64,000 bases of DNA from positions 103,733 through 167,732 of the forward strand of contig NW_025541370.1 of NCBI RefSeq assembly GCF_017591435.1. The letters are read 5' to 3'. A program made the translations under genes and the position numbers. Shown one piece after another: positions 13,880 to 26,383 of the stretch. Below the pieces are notes generated by a model. It was not told the DNA's origin, did not search any database, and saw nothing but the letters and a program-made list of their open reading frames with translations. Numbering within the stretch: position 1 is the stretch's first letter; the number at the start of each line of letters is the position of its first letter. The DNA is from Portunus trituberculatus (lineage: Eukaryota > Arthropoda > Malacostraca > Decapoda > Portunidae).

Positions 13880-14379
13880 NNNNNNNNNNNNNNNNNNNNN
13901 NNNNNNNNNNNNNNNNNNNNNNNNNNNNNNNNNNNNNNNNNNNNNNNNNNNNNNNNNNNNNNNNNNNNNNNNNNNNNNNNNNNNNNNNNNNNNNNNNNNN
14001 NNNNNNNNNNNNNNNNNNNNNNNNNNNNNNNNNNNNNNNNNNNNNNNNNNNNNNNNNNNNNNNNNNNNNNNNNNNNNNNNNNNNNNNNNNNNNNNNNNNN
14101 NNNNNNNNNNNNNNNNNNNNNNNNNNNNNNNNNNNNNNNNNNNNNNNNNNNNNNNNNNNNNNNNNNNNNNNNNNNNNNNNNNNNNNNNNNNNNNNNNNNN
14201 NNNNNNNNNNNNNNNNNNNNNNNNNNNNNNNNNNNNNNNNNNNNNNNNNNNNNNNNNNNNNNNNNNNNNNNNNNNNNNNNNNNNNNNNNNNNNNNNNNNN
14301 NNNNNNNNNNNNNNNNNNNNNNNNNNNNNNNNNNNNNNNNNNNNNNNNNNNNNNNNNNNNNNNNNNNNNNNNNNNNNNN
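13880..14379. other. Assembly gap, 500 N
   Basis: Exactly 500 N, so the size is a placeholder. Both flanks are C-family sequence, so order and orientation across the gap rest on scaffolding rather than on read overlap. Confidence 0.99.
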
Positions 14380-16372
14380 CACGAAAACACAGAAATGCAG
14401 ACAAAACGCATGATTACACATTATTTGTTTAAGGAACAGAAATATGTCAAAAATGGGTTATTAAGGTATTTTTGATCATTTTATGCACCAAAACTCAGAA
14501 ATGCACGCAAAAGACTATATTTCTTTAAACATCTTATTTATGTGCTATTAAGATGTTTTATGAAAAAAATATCTCGATTGGAAATTTTGTATATTGAATT
14601 CATATTACATTGTTACCTATGTCTCAAAATGATAAGATTGATGAAATCAAGCCAATATAGAGAAACGAAAGTAAAAGTAAGAAAAATGTATTATTTTAGT
14701 AGTTTTCAGCTTTTTTTGCACCAAAACACAGAAATGCAGGCAAAAACGAATGATTACACAATATTTGTTTAAGGAACAGAAGTATGTCAAAAATGGGTTA
14801 TATTGGTGTATTCCAGCATTTTATACACCAAAAACTTAGAAATGCAGGCAAAACACTATATTTGTTAAAATATCTTATTTATATGTGTTTTTAAGGTGTT
14901 TTATGAAAAAACAAATTTTTTATTTATTTTTTATTTTTTTTCATAAAACACCTTAAAAACAGATAAATAAGACATTTTTTAACAAATATAGTGTTGATAA
15001 AATTAATGAAAACAAGCCAATATAGAAAAACCTAAATAAAAATAGTAGTTTAGTACTTTTCTATTTTTTTCCACCAAAACACAGAAATGAAGGCAAAACA
15101 CAGTATTTTTTAAAGGAACTGAAATATGTCAAAAATTTGTAATTTTGGCGTATTCCAGCCTTTTTTGCACCAAAACTCAGAAATGCACGCAAAACACAAT
15201 ATTTGTTAAAACGTCTTATGCATGTGTTTTTATTTTAAGATGTTTTATGAAAAAAAAATATCTCGATTGAAAACTGTGATTAGTCATTTTACATTCTTTT
15301 CCTTCATAACGATAAAATTGATGAAAACAAGCCAATATAGAGAAACCAAAATAAAAATAACAGAAACGTGTTATTTTAGTAGTTTTCACTTTTTTTTGTA
15401 CCAAAAAGTCTACCAAAATACACTTTGTTTAAGAATCTGAAATATGTTAGAAATGGATTATTTTGGTGTAATCCAGCGTTTTTTGCACCAAAACTCAGAA
15501 ATGCACGCAAAACACTATATTTGTTAAAACGTCTTATTCATGTGTTTTATTTTAAGATGTTTTATGAAAAAAATATAAACAAATAATGTGTAATGATGCG
15601 TTTTGCCTGCATTTTTGTGTTTTGTGAAAACAAGCCAATATAGAGAAATGCAAGTAAAAGTAACCAAAACGAGTTATTTAAATAGTTGTCCAGCTTTTTT
15701 GCACCAAAACACAAAATGCAGACAAAACACATGATTACACACTATTTGTTTAAGGAACTGAAATATGTAAAAAATGGGTTATTAGGTGTTTTCCAGCATT
15801 TTATGCACTAAAACTCAGAAATGCACGCAAAGACTATATTCCTTTAAACATCTTATTTATGTGTTATTAAGATGTTTTATGAAAAAAAAAAAAAACTTTC
15901 TCGATTGAAATTTTGTTATTTGAATTCATTTTACAATGTTATGTCTCAAAATGATGAAATTCATGAAATCAAGCCAATATAGGAAGAAACAAACAAGAAA
16001 AACATATTATTTTTTAGTTTTCAGCTTTTTTGCACCAAAACACAGAAATGCAGGCAAAACTTCAAAGATTAGCACAATATTTGTTTAAGGAACAGAAGTA
16101 TGTCAAAAATGGGTTATATAGGTGTATCAGCATTTTATACACCAAAACTTGGAAATGCAGGCAAACACATATACTTGTTAAAATATCTTATTTATGAGTT
16201 TTTAAGATGTTTTATGAAAAAAAATTTTTATTTTATTTTTTGCATAAAACACCTTAAAAACACATAAATAAGACATTTTAACAAATATAGTGTTTTCCCA
16301 CCTTTTCTGGGTTTTGGTGCATAAAATGTTTGAAAACACCAAAAGAACCCATGTTTGACATATATTAGTTCT
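14380..16372 (-). repeat. C-family region between gap 1 and SAT2
   Basis: Several C units, mostly forward-reading in the sense of GCACCAAAAC...GCAGGCAAAAC boxes. Tail-to-tail hairpins are centred near 14930 and 16225. Two divergent units (15000-15570) look older than the rest. The block ends at 16372 inside a C unit and is joined directly to monomer 3 of the satellite (CCCGTGTGACTCAAAC). No gene is visible. Confidence 0.85.
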
Positions 16373-19300
16373 TTAAAAACCCGTGTGACTCAAACAAGAG
16401 TGTTTTGAAAATATAGGTTATGTAGCCACAATTTTCAACGTCCACAGATATGAGGAGCTTGGTTTGTATTAATGTTTTTGCTACATATAAAGTAGAAATC
16501 ATGTTAATCTGTCAATAGAACTATAAAACTACCATTGAAAATCCGTGTAACTGAAACAAGAATTTTAAAAATATATATTATTCAGCCACTGTATTTCAAA
16601 GTTATGAGGAACTTTTTTCGTAAGAGTGTATTTGCTTTTGATAATGTAATCTGTCAATAGAACCATCATACTACCCTTAAAGATCGGTGTGACTGAAACA
16701 AGAGTCTTTTGGAAATATAGGTTATGTAGCCACAATTTTCAACGTCCACAGATATGAGGAGCTTGGTTCGTATTAGTGTTTTTGCTACATATAAAGTAGA
16801 AATCATGTTAATCTGTCAATAGAACTATAAAACTACCATTGAAAATCCGTGTAACTGAAACAAGAATTTTTAAAAATATATATTATTCAGCCACTGTATT
16901 TCAAAGTCCACCGAGATGAGAAATCTTTTCGTAAGAGTTTTATGCCACTAATCAAGTAGGTATCATGTTAATCTGTCAATAGAACCATCAAATGACCCCA
17001 AAAAACCCGTGTGACTGAAATAAGAGTATTTTGAAAATATAGGTTACGCGGCCACTGTTTTCACAGTCCACAGAGATGATAAAATTTATCCGTAAGAGTG
17101 TTTTTGCTATTGGTAAGGTAGTAATCATGTTAATCTGTCAATGGAACCATCAAACTACCCTTAAAGATCGGTGTGACTGAAGCAAGAGTCTTTTTAAAAT
17201 ATAGGTTATGTTGCCACAATTTTCAGAGACCACAGATATGAGGAGCTTGGTTCATATGAGTGTTTTTGCTATTGATAAAGTAGAAATCATTGTAATCTGT
17301 CAATAGAACTATTAAACTACCATTAAAAACCTGTGTAACTGAAACAAGAGTTTTTAATGTATAGTTTATGTAACCACTATTTTTCAAAGTCCACCAAGAT
17401 GAGAAACCTTTTTCATAAGGGTTTTTATGCTATTGATAAGATAGATATGATGTTAATCTGTCAATGGAACCATCAAACTACACTTAAAAACCCGTGTGAC
17501 TCAAACAAGAGTGTTTTGAAAATATAGGTTATGTAGCCACAATTTTCAACGTCCACAGATATGAGGAGCTTGGTTCGTATTAGTGTTTTTGCTACATATA
17601 AAGTAGAAATCATGTTAATCTGTCAATAGAACTATAAAACTACCATTGAAAATCCGTGTAACTGAAACAAGAATTTTTAAAAATATATATTATTCAGCCA
17701 CTGTATTTCAAAGTCCACCGAGATGAGAAATCTTTTTCGTAAGAGTTTTTATGCCACTAATCAAGTAGGTATCATGTTAATCTGTCAATAGAACCATCAA
17801 ATGACCCCAAAAAACCCGTGTGACTGAAATAAGAGTATTTTGAAAATATAGGTTACGCGGCCACTGTTTTCACAGTCCACAGAGATGATAAAATTTATCC
17901 GTAAGAGTGTTTTTGCTATTGGTAAGGTAGTAATCATGTTAATCTGTCAATGGAACCATCAAACTACCCTTAAAGATCGGTGTGACTGAAGCAAGAGTCT
18001 TTTAAAATATAGGTTATGTTGCCACAATTTTCAGAGACCACAGATATGAGGAGCTTGGTTCATATGAGTGTTTTGCTATTGATAAAGTAGAAATCATTGT
18101 AATCTGTCAATAGAACTATTAAACTACCATTAAAACCTGTGTAACTGAAACAAGAGTTTTTAATGTATAGTTTATGTAACCACTATTTTCAAAGTCCACC
18201 AAGATGAGAAACCTTTTCATAAGGGTTTTATGCTATTGATAAGATAGATATGATGTTAATCTGTCAATGGAACCATCAAACTACACTTAAAAACCCGTGT
18301 GACTCAAACAAGAGTGTTTTGAAAATATAGGTTATGTAGCCACAATTTTCAACGTCCACAGATATGAGGAGCTTGGTTCGTATTAGTGTTTTTGCTACAT
18401 ATAAAGTAGAAATCATGTTAATCTGTCAATAGAACTATAAAACTACCATTGAAAATCCGTGTAACTGAAACAAGAATTTTTAAAATATATATTATTCAGC
18501 CACTGTATTTCAAAGTCCACCGAGATGAGAAATCTTTTCGTAAGAGTTTTATGCCACTAATCAAGTAGGTATCATGTTAATCTGTCAATAGAACCATCAA
18601 ATGACCCCAAAAAACCCGTGTGACTGAAATAAGAGTATTTTGAAAATATAGGTTACGCGGCCACTGTTTTCACAGTCCACAGAGATGATAAAATTTATCC
18701 GTAAGAGTGTTTTTGCTATTGGTAAGGTAGTAATCATGTTAATCTGTCAATGGAACCATCAAACTACCCTTAAAGATCGGTGTGACTGAAGCAAGAGTCT
18801 TTTTAAAATATAGGTTATGTTGCCACAATTTTCAGAGACCACAGATATGAGGAGCTTGGTTCATATGAGTGTTTTTGCTATTGATAAAGTAGAAATCATT
18901 GTAATCTGTCAATAGAACTATTAAACTACCATTAAAAACCTGTGTAACTGAAACAAGAGTTTTAATGTATAGTTTATGTAACCACTATTTTCAAAGTCCA
19001 CCAAGATGAGAAACCTTTTCATAAGGGTTTTATGCTATTGATAAGATAGATATGATGTTAATCTGTCAATGGAACCATCAAACTACACTTAAAACCCGTG
19101 TGACTCAAACAAGAGTGTTTTGAAAATATAGGTTATGTAGCCACAATTTTCAACGTCCACAGATATGAGGAGCTTGGTTCGTATTAGTGTTTTTGCTACA
19201 TATAAAGTAGAAATCATGTTAATCTGTCAATAGAACTATAAAACTACCATTGAAAATCCGTGTAACTGAAACAAGAATTTTTAAAATATATATTATTCAG

Positions 19301-22300
19301 CCACTGTATTTCAAAGTCCACCGAGATGAGAAATCTTTTCGTAAGAGTTTTATGCCACTAATCAAGTAGGTATCATGTTAATCTGTCAATAGAACCATCA
19401 AATGACCCCAAAAAACCCGTGTGACTGAAATAAGAGTATTTTGAAAATATAGGTTACGCGGCCACTGTTTTCACAGTCCACAGAGATGATAAAATTTATC
19501 CGTAAGAGTGTTTTGCTATTGGTAAGGTAGTAATCATGTTAATCTGTCAATGGAACCATCAAACTACCCTTAAAGATCGGTGTGACTGAAGCAAGAGTCT
19601 TTTAAAATATAGGTTATGTTGCCACAATTTTCAGAGACCACAGATATGAGGAGCTTGGTTCATATGAGTGTTTTTGCTATTGATAAAGTAGAAATCATTG
19701 TAATCTGTCAATAGAACTATTAAACTACCATTAAAAACCTGTGTAACTGAAACAAGAGTTTTTAATGTATAGTTTATGTAACCACTATTTTTCAAAGTCC
19801 ACCAAGATGAGAAACCTTTTCATAAGGGTTTTATGCTATTGATAAGATAGATATGATGTTAATCTGTCAATGGAACCATCAAACTACACTTAAAAACCCG
19901 TGTGACTCAAACAAGAGTGTTTTGAAAATATAGGTTATGTAGCCACAATTTTCAACGTCCACAGATATGAGGAGCTTGGTTCGTATTAGTGTTTTTGCTA
20001 CATATAAAGTAGAAATCATGTTAATCTGTCAATAGAACTATAAAACTACCATTGAAAATCCGTGTAACTGAAACAAGAATTTTTTAAAATATATATTATT
20101 CAGCCACTGTATTTCAAAGTCCACCGAGATGAGAAATCTTTTTCGTAAGAGTTTTTATGCCACTAATCAAGTAGGTATCATGTTAATCTGTCAATAGAAC
20201 CATCAAATGACCCCAAAAAAACCCGTGTGACTGAAATAAGAGTATTTTGAAAATATAGGTTACGCGGCCACTGTTTTCACAGTCCACAGAGATGATAAAA
20301 TTTATCCGTAAGAGTGTTTTTGCTATTGGTAAGGTAGTAATCATGTTAATCTGTCAATGGAACCATCAAACTACCCTTAAAGATCGGTGTGACTGAAGCA
20401 AGAGTCTTTTTTAAAATATAGGTTATGTTGCCACAATTTTCAGAGACCACAGATATGAGGAGCTTGGTTCATATGAGTGTTTTTGCTATTGATAAAGTAG
20501 AAATCATTGTAATCTGTCAATAGAACTATTAAACTACCATTAAAACCTGTGTAACTGAAACAAGAGTTTTAATGTATAGTTTATGTAACCACTATTTTCA
20601 AAGTCCACCAAGATGAGAAACCTTTTTCATAAGGGTTTTTATGCTATTGATAAGATAGATATGATGTTAATCTGTCAATGGAACCATCAAACTACACTTA
20701 AAAACCCGTGTGACTCAAACAAGAGTGTTTTGAAAATATAGGTTATGTAGCCACAATTTTCAACGTCCACAGATATGAGGAGCTTGGTTCGTATTAGTGT
20801 TTTTGCTACATATAAAGTAGAAATCATGTTAATCTGTCAATAGAACTATAAAACTACCATTGAAAATCCGTGTAACTGAAACAAGAATTTTTAAAATATA
20901 TATTATTCAGCCACTGTATTTCAAAGTCCACCGAGATGAGAAATCTTTTCGTAAGAGTTTTATGCCACTAATCAAGTAGGTATCATGTTAATCTGTCAAT
21001 AGAACCATCAAATGACCCCAAAAAACCCGTGTGACTGAAATAAGAGTATTTTGAAAATATAGGTTACGCGGCCACTGTTTTCACAGTCCACAGAGATGAT
21101 AAAATTTATCCGTAAGAGTGTTTTGCTATTGGTAAGGTAGTAATCATGTTAATCTGTCAATGGAACCATCAAACTACCCTTAAAGATCGGTGTGACTGAA
21201 GCAAGAGTCTTTTAAAATATAGGTTATGTTGCCACAATTTTCAGAGACCACAGATATGAGGAGCTTGGTTCATATGAGTGTTTTTGCTATTGATAAAGTA
21301 GAAATCATTGTAATCTGTCAATAGAACTATTAAACTACCATTAAAACCTGTGTAACTGAAACAAGAGTTTTTAATGTATAGTTTATGTAACCACTATTTT
21401 CAAAGTCCACCAAGATGAGAAACCTTTTCATAAGGGTTTTATGCTATTGATAAGATAGATATGATGTTAATCTGTCAATGGAACCATCAAACTACACTTA
21501 AAAACCCGTGTGACTCAAACAAGAGTGTTTTGAAAATATAGGTTATGTAGCCACAATTTTCAACGTCCACAGATATGAGGAGCTTGGTTCGTATTAGTGT
21601 TTTTGCTACATATAAAGTAGAAATCATGTTAATCTGTCAATAGAACTATAAAACTACCATTGAAAATCCGTGTAACTGAAACAAGAATTTTTAAAATATA
21701 TATTATTCAGCCACTGTATTTCAAAGTCCACCGAGATGAGAAATCTTTTTCGTAAGAGTTTTTATGCCACTAATCAAGTAGGTATCATGTTAATCTGTCA
21801 ATAGAACCATCAAATGACCCCAAAAAACCCGTGTGACTGAAATAAGAGTATTTTGAAAATATAGGTTACGCGGCCACTGTTTTCACAGTCCACAGAGATG
21901 ATAAAATTTATCCGTAAGAGTGTTTTTGCTATTGGTAAGGTAGTAATCATGTTAATCTGTCAATGGAACCATCAAACTACCCTTAAAGATCGGTGTGACT
22001 GAAGCAAGAGTCTTTTAAAATATAGGTTATGTTGCCACAATTTTCAGAGACCACAGATATGAGGAGCTTGGTTCATATGAGTGTTTTTGCTATTGATAAA
22101 GTAGAAATCATTGTAATCTGTCAATAGAACTATTAAACTACCATTAAAAACCTGTGTAACTGAAACAAGAGTTTTTAATGTATAGTTTATGTAACCACTA
22201 TTTTTCAAAGTCCACCAAGATGAGAAACCTTTTTCATAAGGGTTTTTATGCTATTGATAAGATAGATATGATGTTAATCTGTCAATGGAACCATCAAACT

Positions 22301-23247
22301 ACACTTAAAAACCCGTGTGACTCAAACAAGAGTGTTTTGAAAATATAGGTTATGTAGCCACAATTTTCAACGTCCACAGATATGAGGAGCTTGGTTCGTA
22401 TTAGTGTTTTTGCTACATATAAAGTAGAAATCATGTTAATCTGTCAATAGAACTATAAAACTACCATTGAAAATCCGTGTAACTGAAACAAGAATTTTTA
22501 AAAATATATATTATTCAGCCACTGTATTTCAAAGTCCACCGAGATGAGAAATCTTTTTCGTAAGAGTTTTTATGCCACTAATCAAGTAGGTATCATGTTA
22601 ATCTGTCAATAGAACCATCAAATGACCCCAAAAAACCCGTGTGACTGAAATAAGAGTATTTTGAAAATATAGGTTACGCGGCCACTGTTTTCACAGTCCA
22701 CAGAGATGATAAAATTTATCCGTAAGAGTGTTTTGCTATTGGTAAGGTAGTAATCATGTTAATCTGTCAATGGAACCATCAAACTACCCTTAAAGATCGG
22801 TGTGACTGAAGCAAGAGTCTTTTTAAAATATAGGTTATGTTGCCACAATTTTCAGAGACCACAGATATGAGGAGCTTGGTTCATATGAGTGTTTTTGCTA
22901 TTGATAAAGTAGAAATCATTGTAATCTGTCAATAGAACTATTAAACTACCATTAAAAACCTGTGTAACTGAAACAAGAGTTTTTAATGTATAGTTTATGT
23001 AACCACTATTTTTCAAAGTCCACCAAGATGAGAAACCTTTTTCATAAGGGTTTTTATGCTATTGATAAGATAGATATGATGTTAATCTGTCAATGGAACC
23101 ATCAAACTACACTTAAAAACCCGTGTGACTCAAACAAGAGTGTTTTGAAAATATAGGTTATGTAGCCACAATTTTCAACGTCCACAGATATGAGGAGCTT
23201 GGTTCGTATTAGTGTTTTTGCTACATATAAAGTAGAAATCATGTTAA
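16373..23247 (+). repeat. Satellite array 2 (SAT2)
   Basis: About 8.5 HOR copies in the same orientation as SAT1. The first ~370 bp is irregular: a truncated, hybrid monomer at ~16590-16740 is followed by regular HORs. All regular copies carry AAAATATAGG with TTTATCCGTAAG in monomer 5, a variant pair absent from most of SAT1. SAT2 is therefore a separately homogenised block. Confidence 0.96.
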
Positions 23248-24378
23248 TCTGTCAATAGAACTATAAAACTACCATTAAAAATCCGTGTAACTGAAACAAG
23301 AATTTTTTTAAATATACATTATGCAGCCACTGTATTTCAAAGTCCACCGAGTTGAGAAATCTTTTTCGTAAGAGTTTTTATGGTACTGATCAAGTAGGTA
23401 TCATGTTAATCTGTCAATAGAACCATCAAACTACACTTAAAAACCCGTGTGACTCAAACAAGAGTGTTTTGAAAATATACGTTATGTGGCCACTATTTTT
23501 GAAATCCACAGACATGATAAAACTGGTCGATAAGAGTGTTTTTGCTATTGATAAAATAGATATCATGTTAATCTGTCAATTGAACCATCAAACTACACTT
23601 AAAAACTCGTGTGACTCAAACAAGAGTGTTTTGAAAATATACGTTTTGTGGCCACTATTTTTGAAATCCATAGACATGATAAAACTGGTCCATAAGAGTG
23701 TTTTTGCTATTGATAAAATAGATATCATGTTAATCTGTCAATTGAACCATCAAACTACACTTAAAAACTCGTATGACTCAAACAAGAGTCTTTTGAAAAT
23801 ATACGTTTGTGGCCACTATTTTTGAAATCCACAGATATGAGTAGCTTCGTTCATATGAGAGTTTTTCCTATATATAAAGTAGAAACTATATTAATCTGTC
23901 AATAGAACCATCAAACTACCCTTAAATCTCGTGTGACTGAAACAAGAGTCTTTCGATAATATATTTTATGCGGCCACTATTTTTCAAAGTCCACAGAGAG
24001 GATAAAATTGATCTGTAAGAGTGTTTATGCTATTGATAAAGTAGAAATCATGGTAATCTGTCAATGGAACCATCAAATTACCCTTAAAATCCCGTGTGGT
24101 TGAAACAAGAGTCTTTTGAAAATATAGGTTGTGTGGTTAGTATTTTTCAAAGTCCACAGAGATGATAAAATTTATTTGTAAGAGTGTTTTTGCTATTGAT
24201 AAGGTAGAAGTCATGTTACTCTGTCAATGGAACCATCAAACTACCCTTAAATAGTTGTGTGACTGAAGCAAGACTCTTTTAGAAATGCAGCTTATGTGGG
24301 AGCTCTTTTTCAAAGTCCACAGTTATGAGGAACTTTGTTTATAAGAGTGTTCTTCCTTTTGATATGTAGATATCATGT
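23248..24378 (+). repeat. Diverged monomeric edge of SAT2
   Basis: Seven ~160-163-bp monomers start at 23248, 23410, 23572, 23734, 23895, 24057 and 24220. They do not follow the 1-2-3-4-5 HOR order. The second to fourth are close relatives of one another (sharing CCACTATTTTTGAAATCCA), while the last three are progressively diverged. They end within the sequence TCATGTGACC at the start of B. Confidence 0.92.
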
Positions 24379-25121
24379 GACCTGCAAAGCTTCACTATTA
24401 TTTGTGTGTGTTCACACTGTTGTTAGTGGTTTACACTTAAATCCCTCCTTCATCACCCTCCATCTCGGTCTCTGGCTGTGTGGAACCATTCTTTCATAAT
24501 GACTTTGACAGAGGCTGCTGTTGTATGCCTATAGTCTTCATGCTTGCACACACTTTGTCAAAAAAAAAATATTAGTCAATTTCTATTTACCTCATTAAAT
24601 ATGGTGACAGTTTCCAAAAACTTGAACATTTGGTTGTGTGACCTACACTTTACTATTGGACTACCATCTCTACAAGACTTATATTGTAAAGACAGTATAT
24701 AAATATCACTGATATGTTACATGAAACAAACAGCACTCAAAAATTTTACTTGAGTGGGAAAGGAGTGCTAGAACAAGCAAGAAGAGAATGTATGGACAGA
24801 GGGAGGTGGAGGCTCTTCTGCCGTAGCCACCCCGTTATGGGACACTCCTGCAGAGAGTGAGGCATAAGAGAATAGAATAGATAAATAGATTCAAACAAAT
24901 TGAACTACTATACTTACTGATAATGGTATCCTGCAACTTCAAGATGGCAAAAACTGTGTTTCTCTCCTTTGCCACAGCAGTTGTATTGCACAGCCAAGGA
25001 GTTTGTCACAGCATACCTAAGAATGCATTTCATTGTGTCTTGCAGGTTAGCACCCCCTATCACACAAAAATGTGCAATCTGAAATGGAAAAGAAAAATCT
25101 TATACCTAATCTAACACACAC
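24379..25121 (+). repeat. AB module, B part, copy 2
   Basis: Reverse complement of 50006-50747, and of the partial copy at 63576-64000. It contains coding exons 2 and 3 of the DUF4806-like gene on the minus strand plus the intron between them. The border with the satellite edge at ~24378 is the point where similarity to the 50747 side stops. Confidence 0.9.
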
Positions 25122-25183
25122 AATCATTCACAAATAATCACCACTCCAATGCTTACCATAAACTAATTTGAAGTAATATCCCA
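24453..25183 (-). pseudogene. DUF4806-like gene, copy 2, frameshifted
   Basis: This copy has the same three exons as 49944-50671: exon 1 at 25183-25157, exon 2 at 25078-24918 and exon 3 at 24552-24453, with matching GT and AG sites. Exon 2 is one base longer because a run of four G (minus strand) has become five near 25058. The frame then meets a TAA almost at once, before the conserved core, so this copy cannot encode the domain as assembled. Homopolymer lengths vary all over this assembly, so a consensus error is as likely as a true mutation. It is flanked by the diverged satellite edge on its 3' side and by module A on its 5' side. Confidence 0.55.
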
Positions 25184-25847
25184 CTCAATTGAAAACTCAA
25201 GAAAACTGCTTGTTCAGCTTTATATTCACCCTCGCGTTGGATTTGGTAAGTTGAGGTTGTTATTTAAGCCTCGTTATCACTGCAGTAAAGTACTAAGCAT
25301 TAACCTGAACCACGTGACTCCTATACTGATCTCCGTTAATAATGAAATACTAGCTTTGATAATCACACCACACTAACTCCCTCCTTCTCCTCACACCGTG
25401 GGACTGACACCGCTGGAGCAACTCTTCGTAATAAAGTCGAGTACAAATTACGGTTTGCAAGGCATTAGGTGTTAGGCATAGGGCGATAGGCGGCGCTGCT
25501 AACCATTCTCTTCCAGGTACATGTTAATTATCTAGTCTTCTTCAGTAATGCCCTGGTTAGTGCACCATGGTGGCAATCCTGGAGCCTCAGTTTTATTTAT
25601 TTTTGGGTGTGTGGTTTTATATGGTATTTTTTGTTGTTCCAGGGTTGCGTGGTAGGTGCGTTCACTGGTCTGGGTTGTGTTGGTGCGTGTTCTGAAGAGA
25701 TGACCGGAGACGCGCTGGCTGGTGATGACTAGAGGTGCACAGATGCAGTGTTCTGTACAAGCTGGATGGAAGTATGCAAACCTCGCAATGAAGAGGGAAA
25801 AGTTGAGGAAATGGTTCTATCTTGACTTTTGGCTAAAATAAGCATCT

Positions 25848-25874
25848 TGTGTGTATGTGTGTGTGTGTGTGTGT
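25848..25874 (+). repeat. (GT)n microsatellite
   Basis: A GT tract matching the one at 726-752. Confidence 0.9.
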
Positions 25875-25977
25875 ATTTACCTACTTGTATTTACCTAGTT
25901 GTAGTTTTACAGGGCCTGGGCTTTATGCTCGTGTGGCCCCGTCTCCATATCTACACTTATCCAATCTTACATTAAAA

Positions 25978-25978
<1 letters not shown>
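25873..25978 (-). mobile_element. 3' end of jockey/CR1-like retrotransposon, A copy 2
   Basis: Same fragment and insertion site as 752-857. On the minus strand it has an RYGDG-type end, TAA, a short 3' UTR and two tail units before the microsatellite. Confidence 0.75.
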
Positions 25979-26014
<36 letters not shown>

Positions 26015-26018
26015 TGTA
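25979..26018 (+). repeat. (GT)n microsatellite
   Basis: A GT tract with a late GAGTG interruption, matching 858-899. Confidence 0.9.
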
Positions 26019-26139
26019 GGTAAGATAATTATTATTTTTTTTTACAGGTTTAATTAATACTTATTTCTTACAGGTCAAACTACGTAATATCTCTCCTTTT
26101 CTCTTGCAGGACAAACAAATTTTTCTCAGTTCTTTAAAC

Positions 26140-26383
26140 ATATAGTGTTATTCATGCAGACAAAACGCATGATTACACACTATTTATTTAAGGAACTGAA
26201 ATATGTCAAAAAAGGGTTATTAAGGTGTTTTTCAGCATTTTATGCACCAAAACTCAGAAATGTACGCAAAAGACTATATTTCTCTAAACGTCTTATTTAT
26301 GTGGCTTTAACATGTTTTATGAAAAAAAAAGTATCTCGATTCAAAATTTTGTATATAAGTTTCTTTTTACATTGTTATGTTTT
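26140..26383 (+). repeat. Single C-family unit bridging A and SAT3
   Basis: The same bridging unit as 1018-1258, ending at the identical position in satellite monomer 1. A long open frame through it into the satellite is coincidental. Confidence 0.85.

Larger units (their letters stand above)
25122..26139 (+). repeat. AB module, A part, copy 2
   Basis: A direct copy of 1-1017, contiguous with B, so this is the only full AB module in this orientation. It differs from copy 1 by small indels, such as one extra G in the GAGGGAAAAG stretch near 25795 and longer T runs. It contains no gene beyond exon 1 of the DUF4806-like gene (25157-25183, minus strand). Confidence 0.9.

Noticed and set aside
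13741..14421. Long open frames across the N runs (13741-14421, 33071-33727)
   Set aside because: Most of their length is N, so they are artefacts of reading through gaps.
23469..23825. 118-residue frame in the SAT2 edge
   Set aside because: It is three tandem 162-bp monomers (a multiple of three) read in one frame by chance. Its internal repeat period is exactly the monomer.
24923..25114. 63-residue plus-strand frame
   Set aside because: It is antisense to exon 2 of the DUF4806-like gene and has no features of its own.
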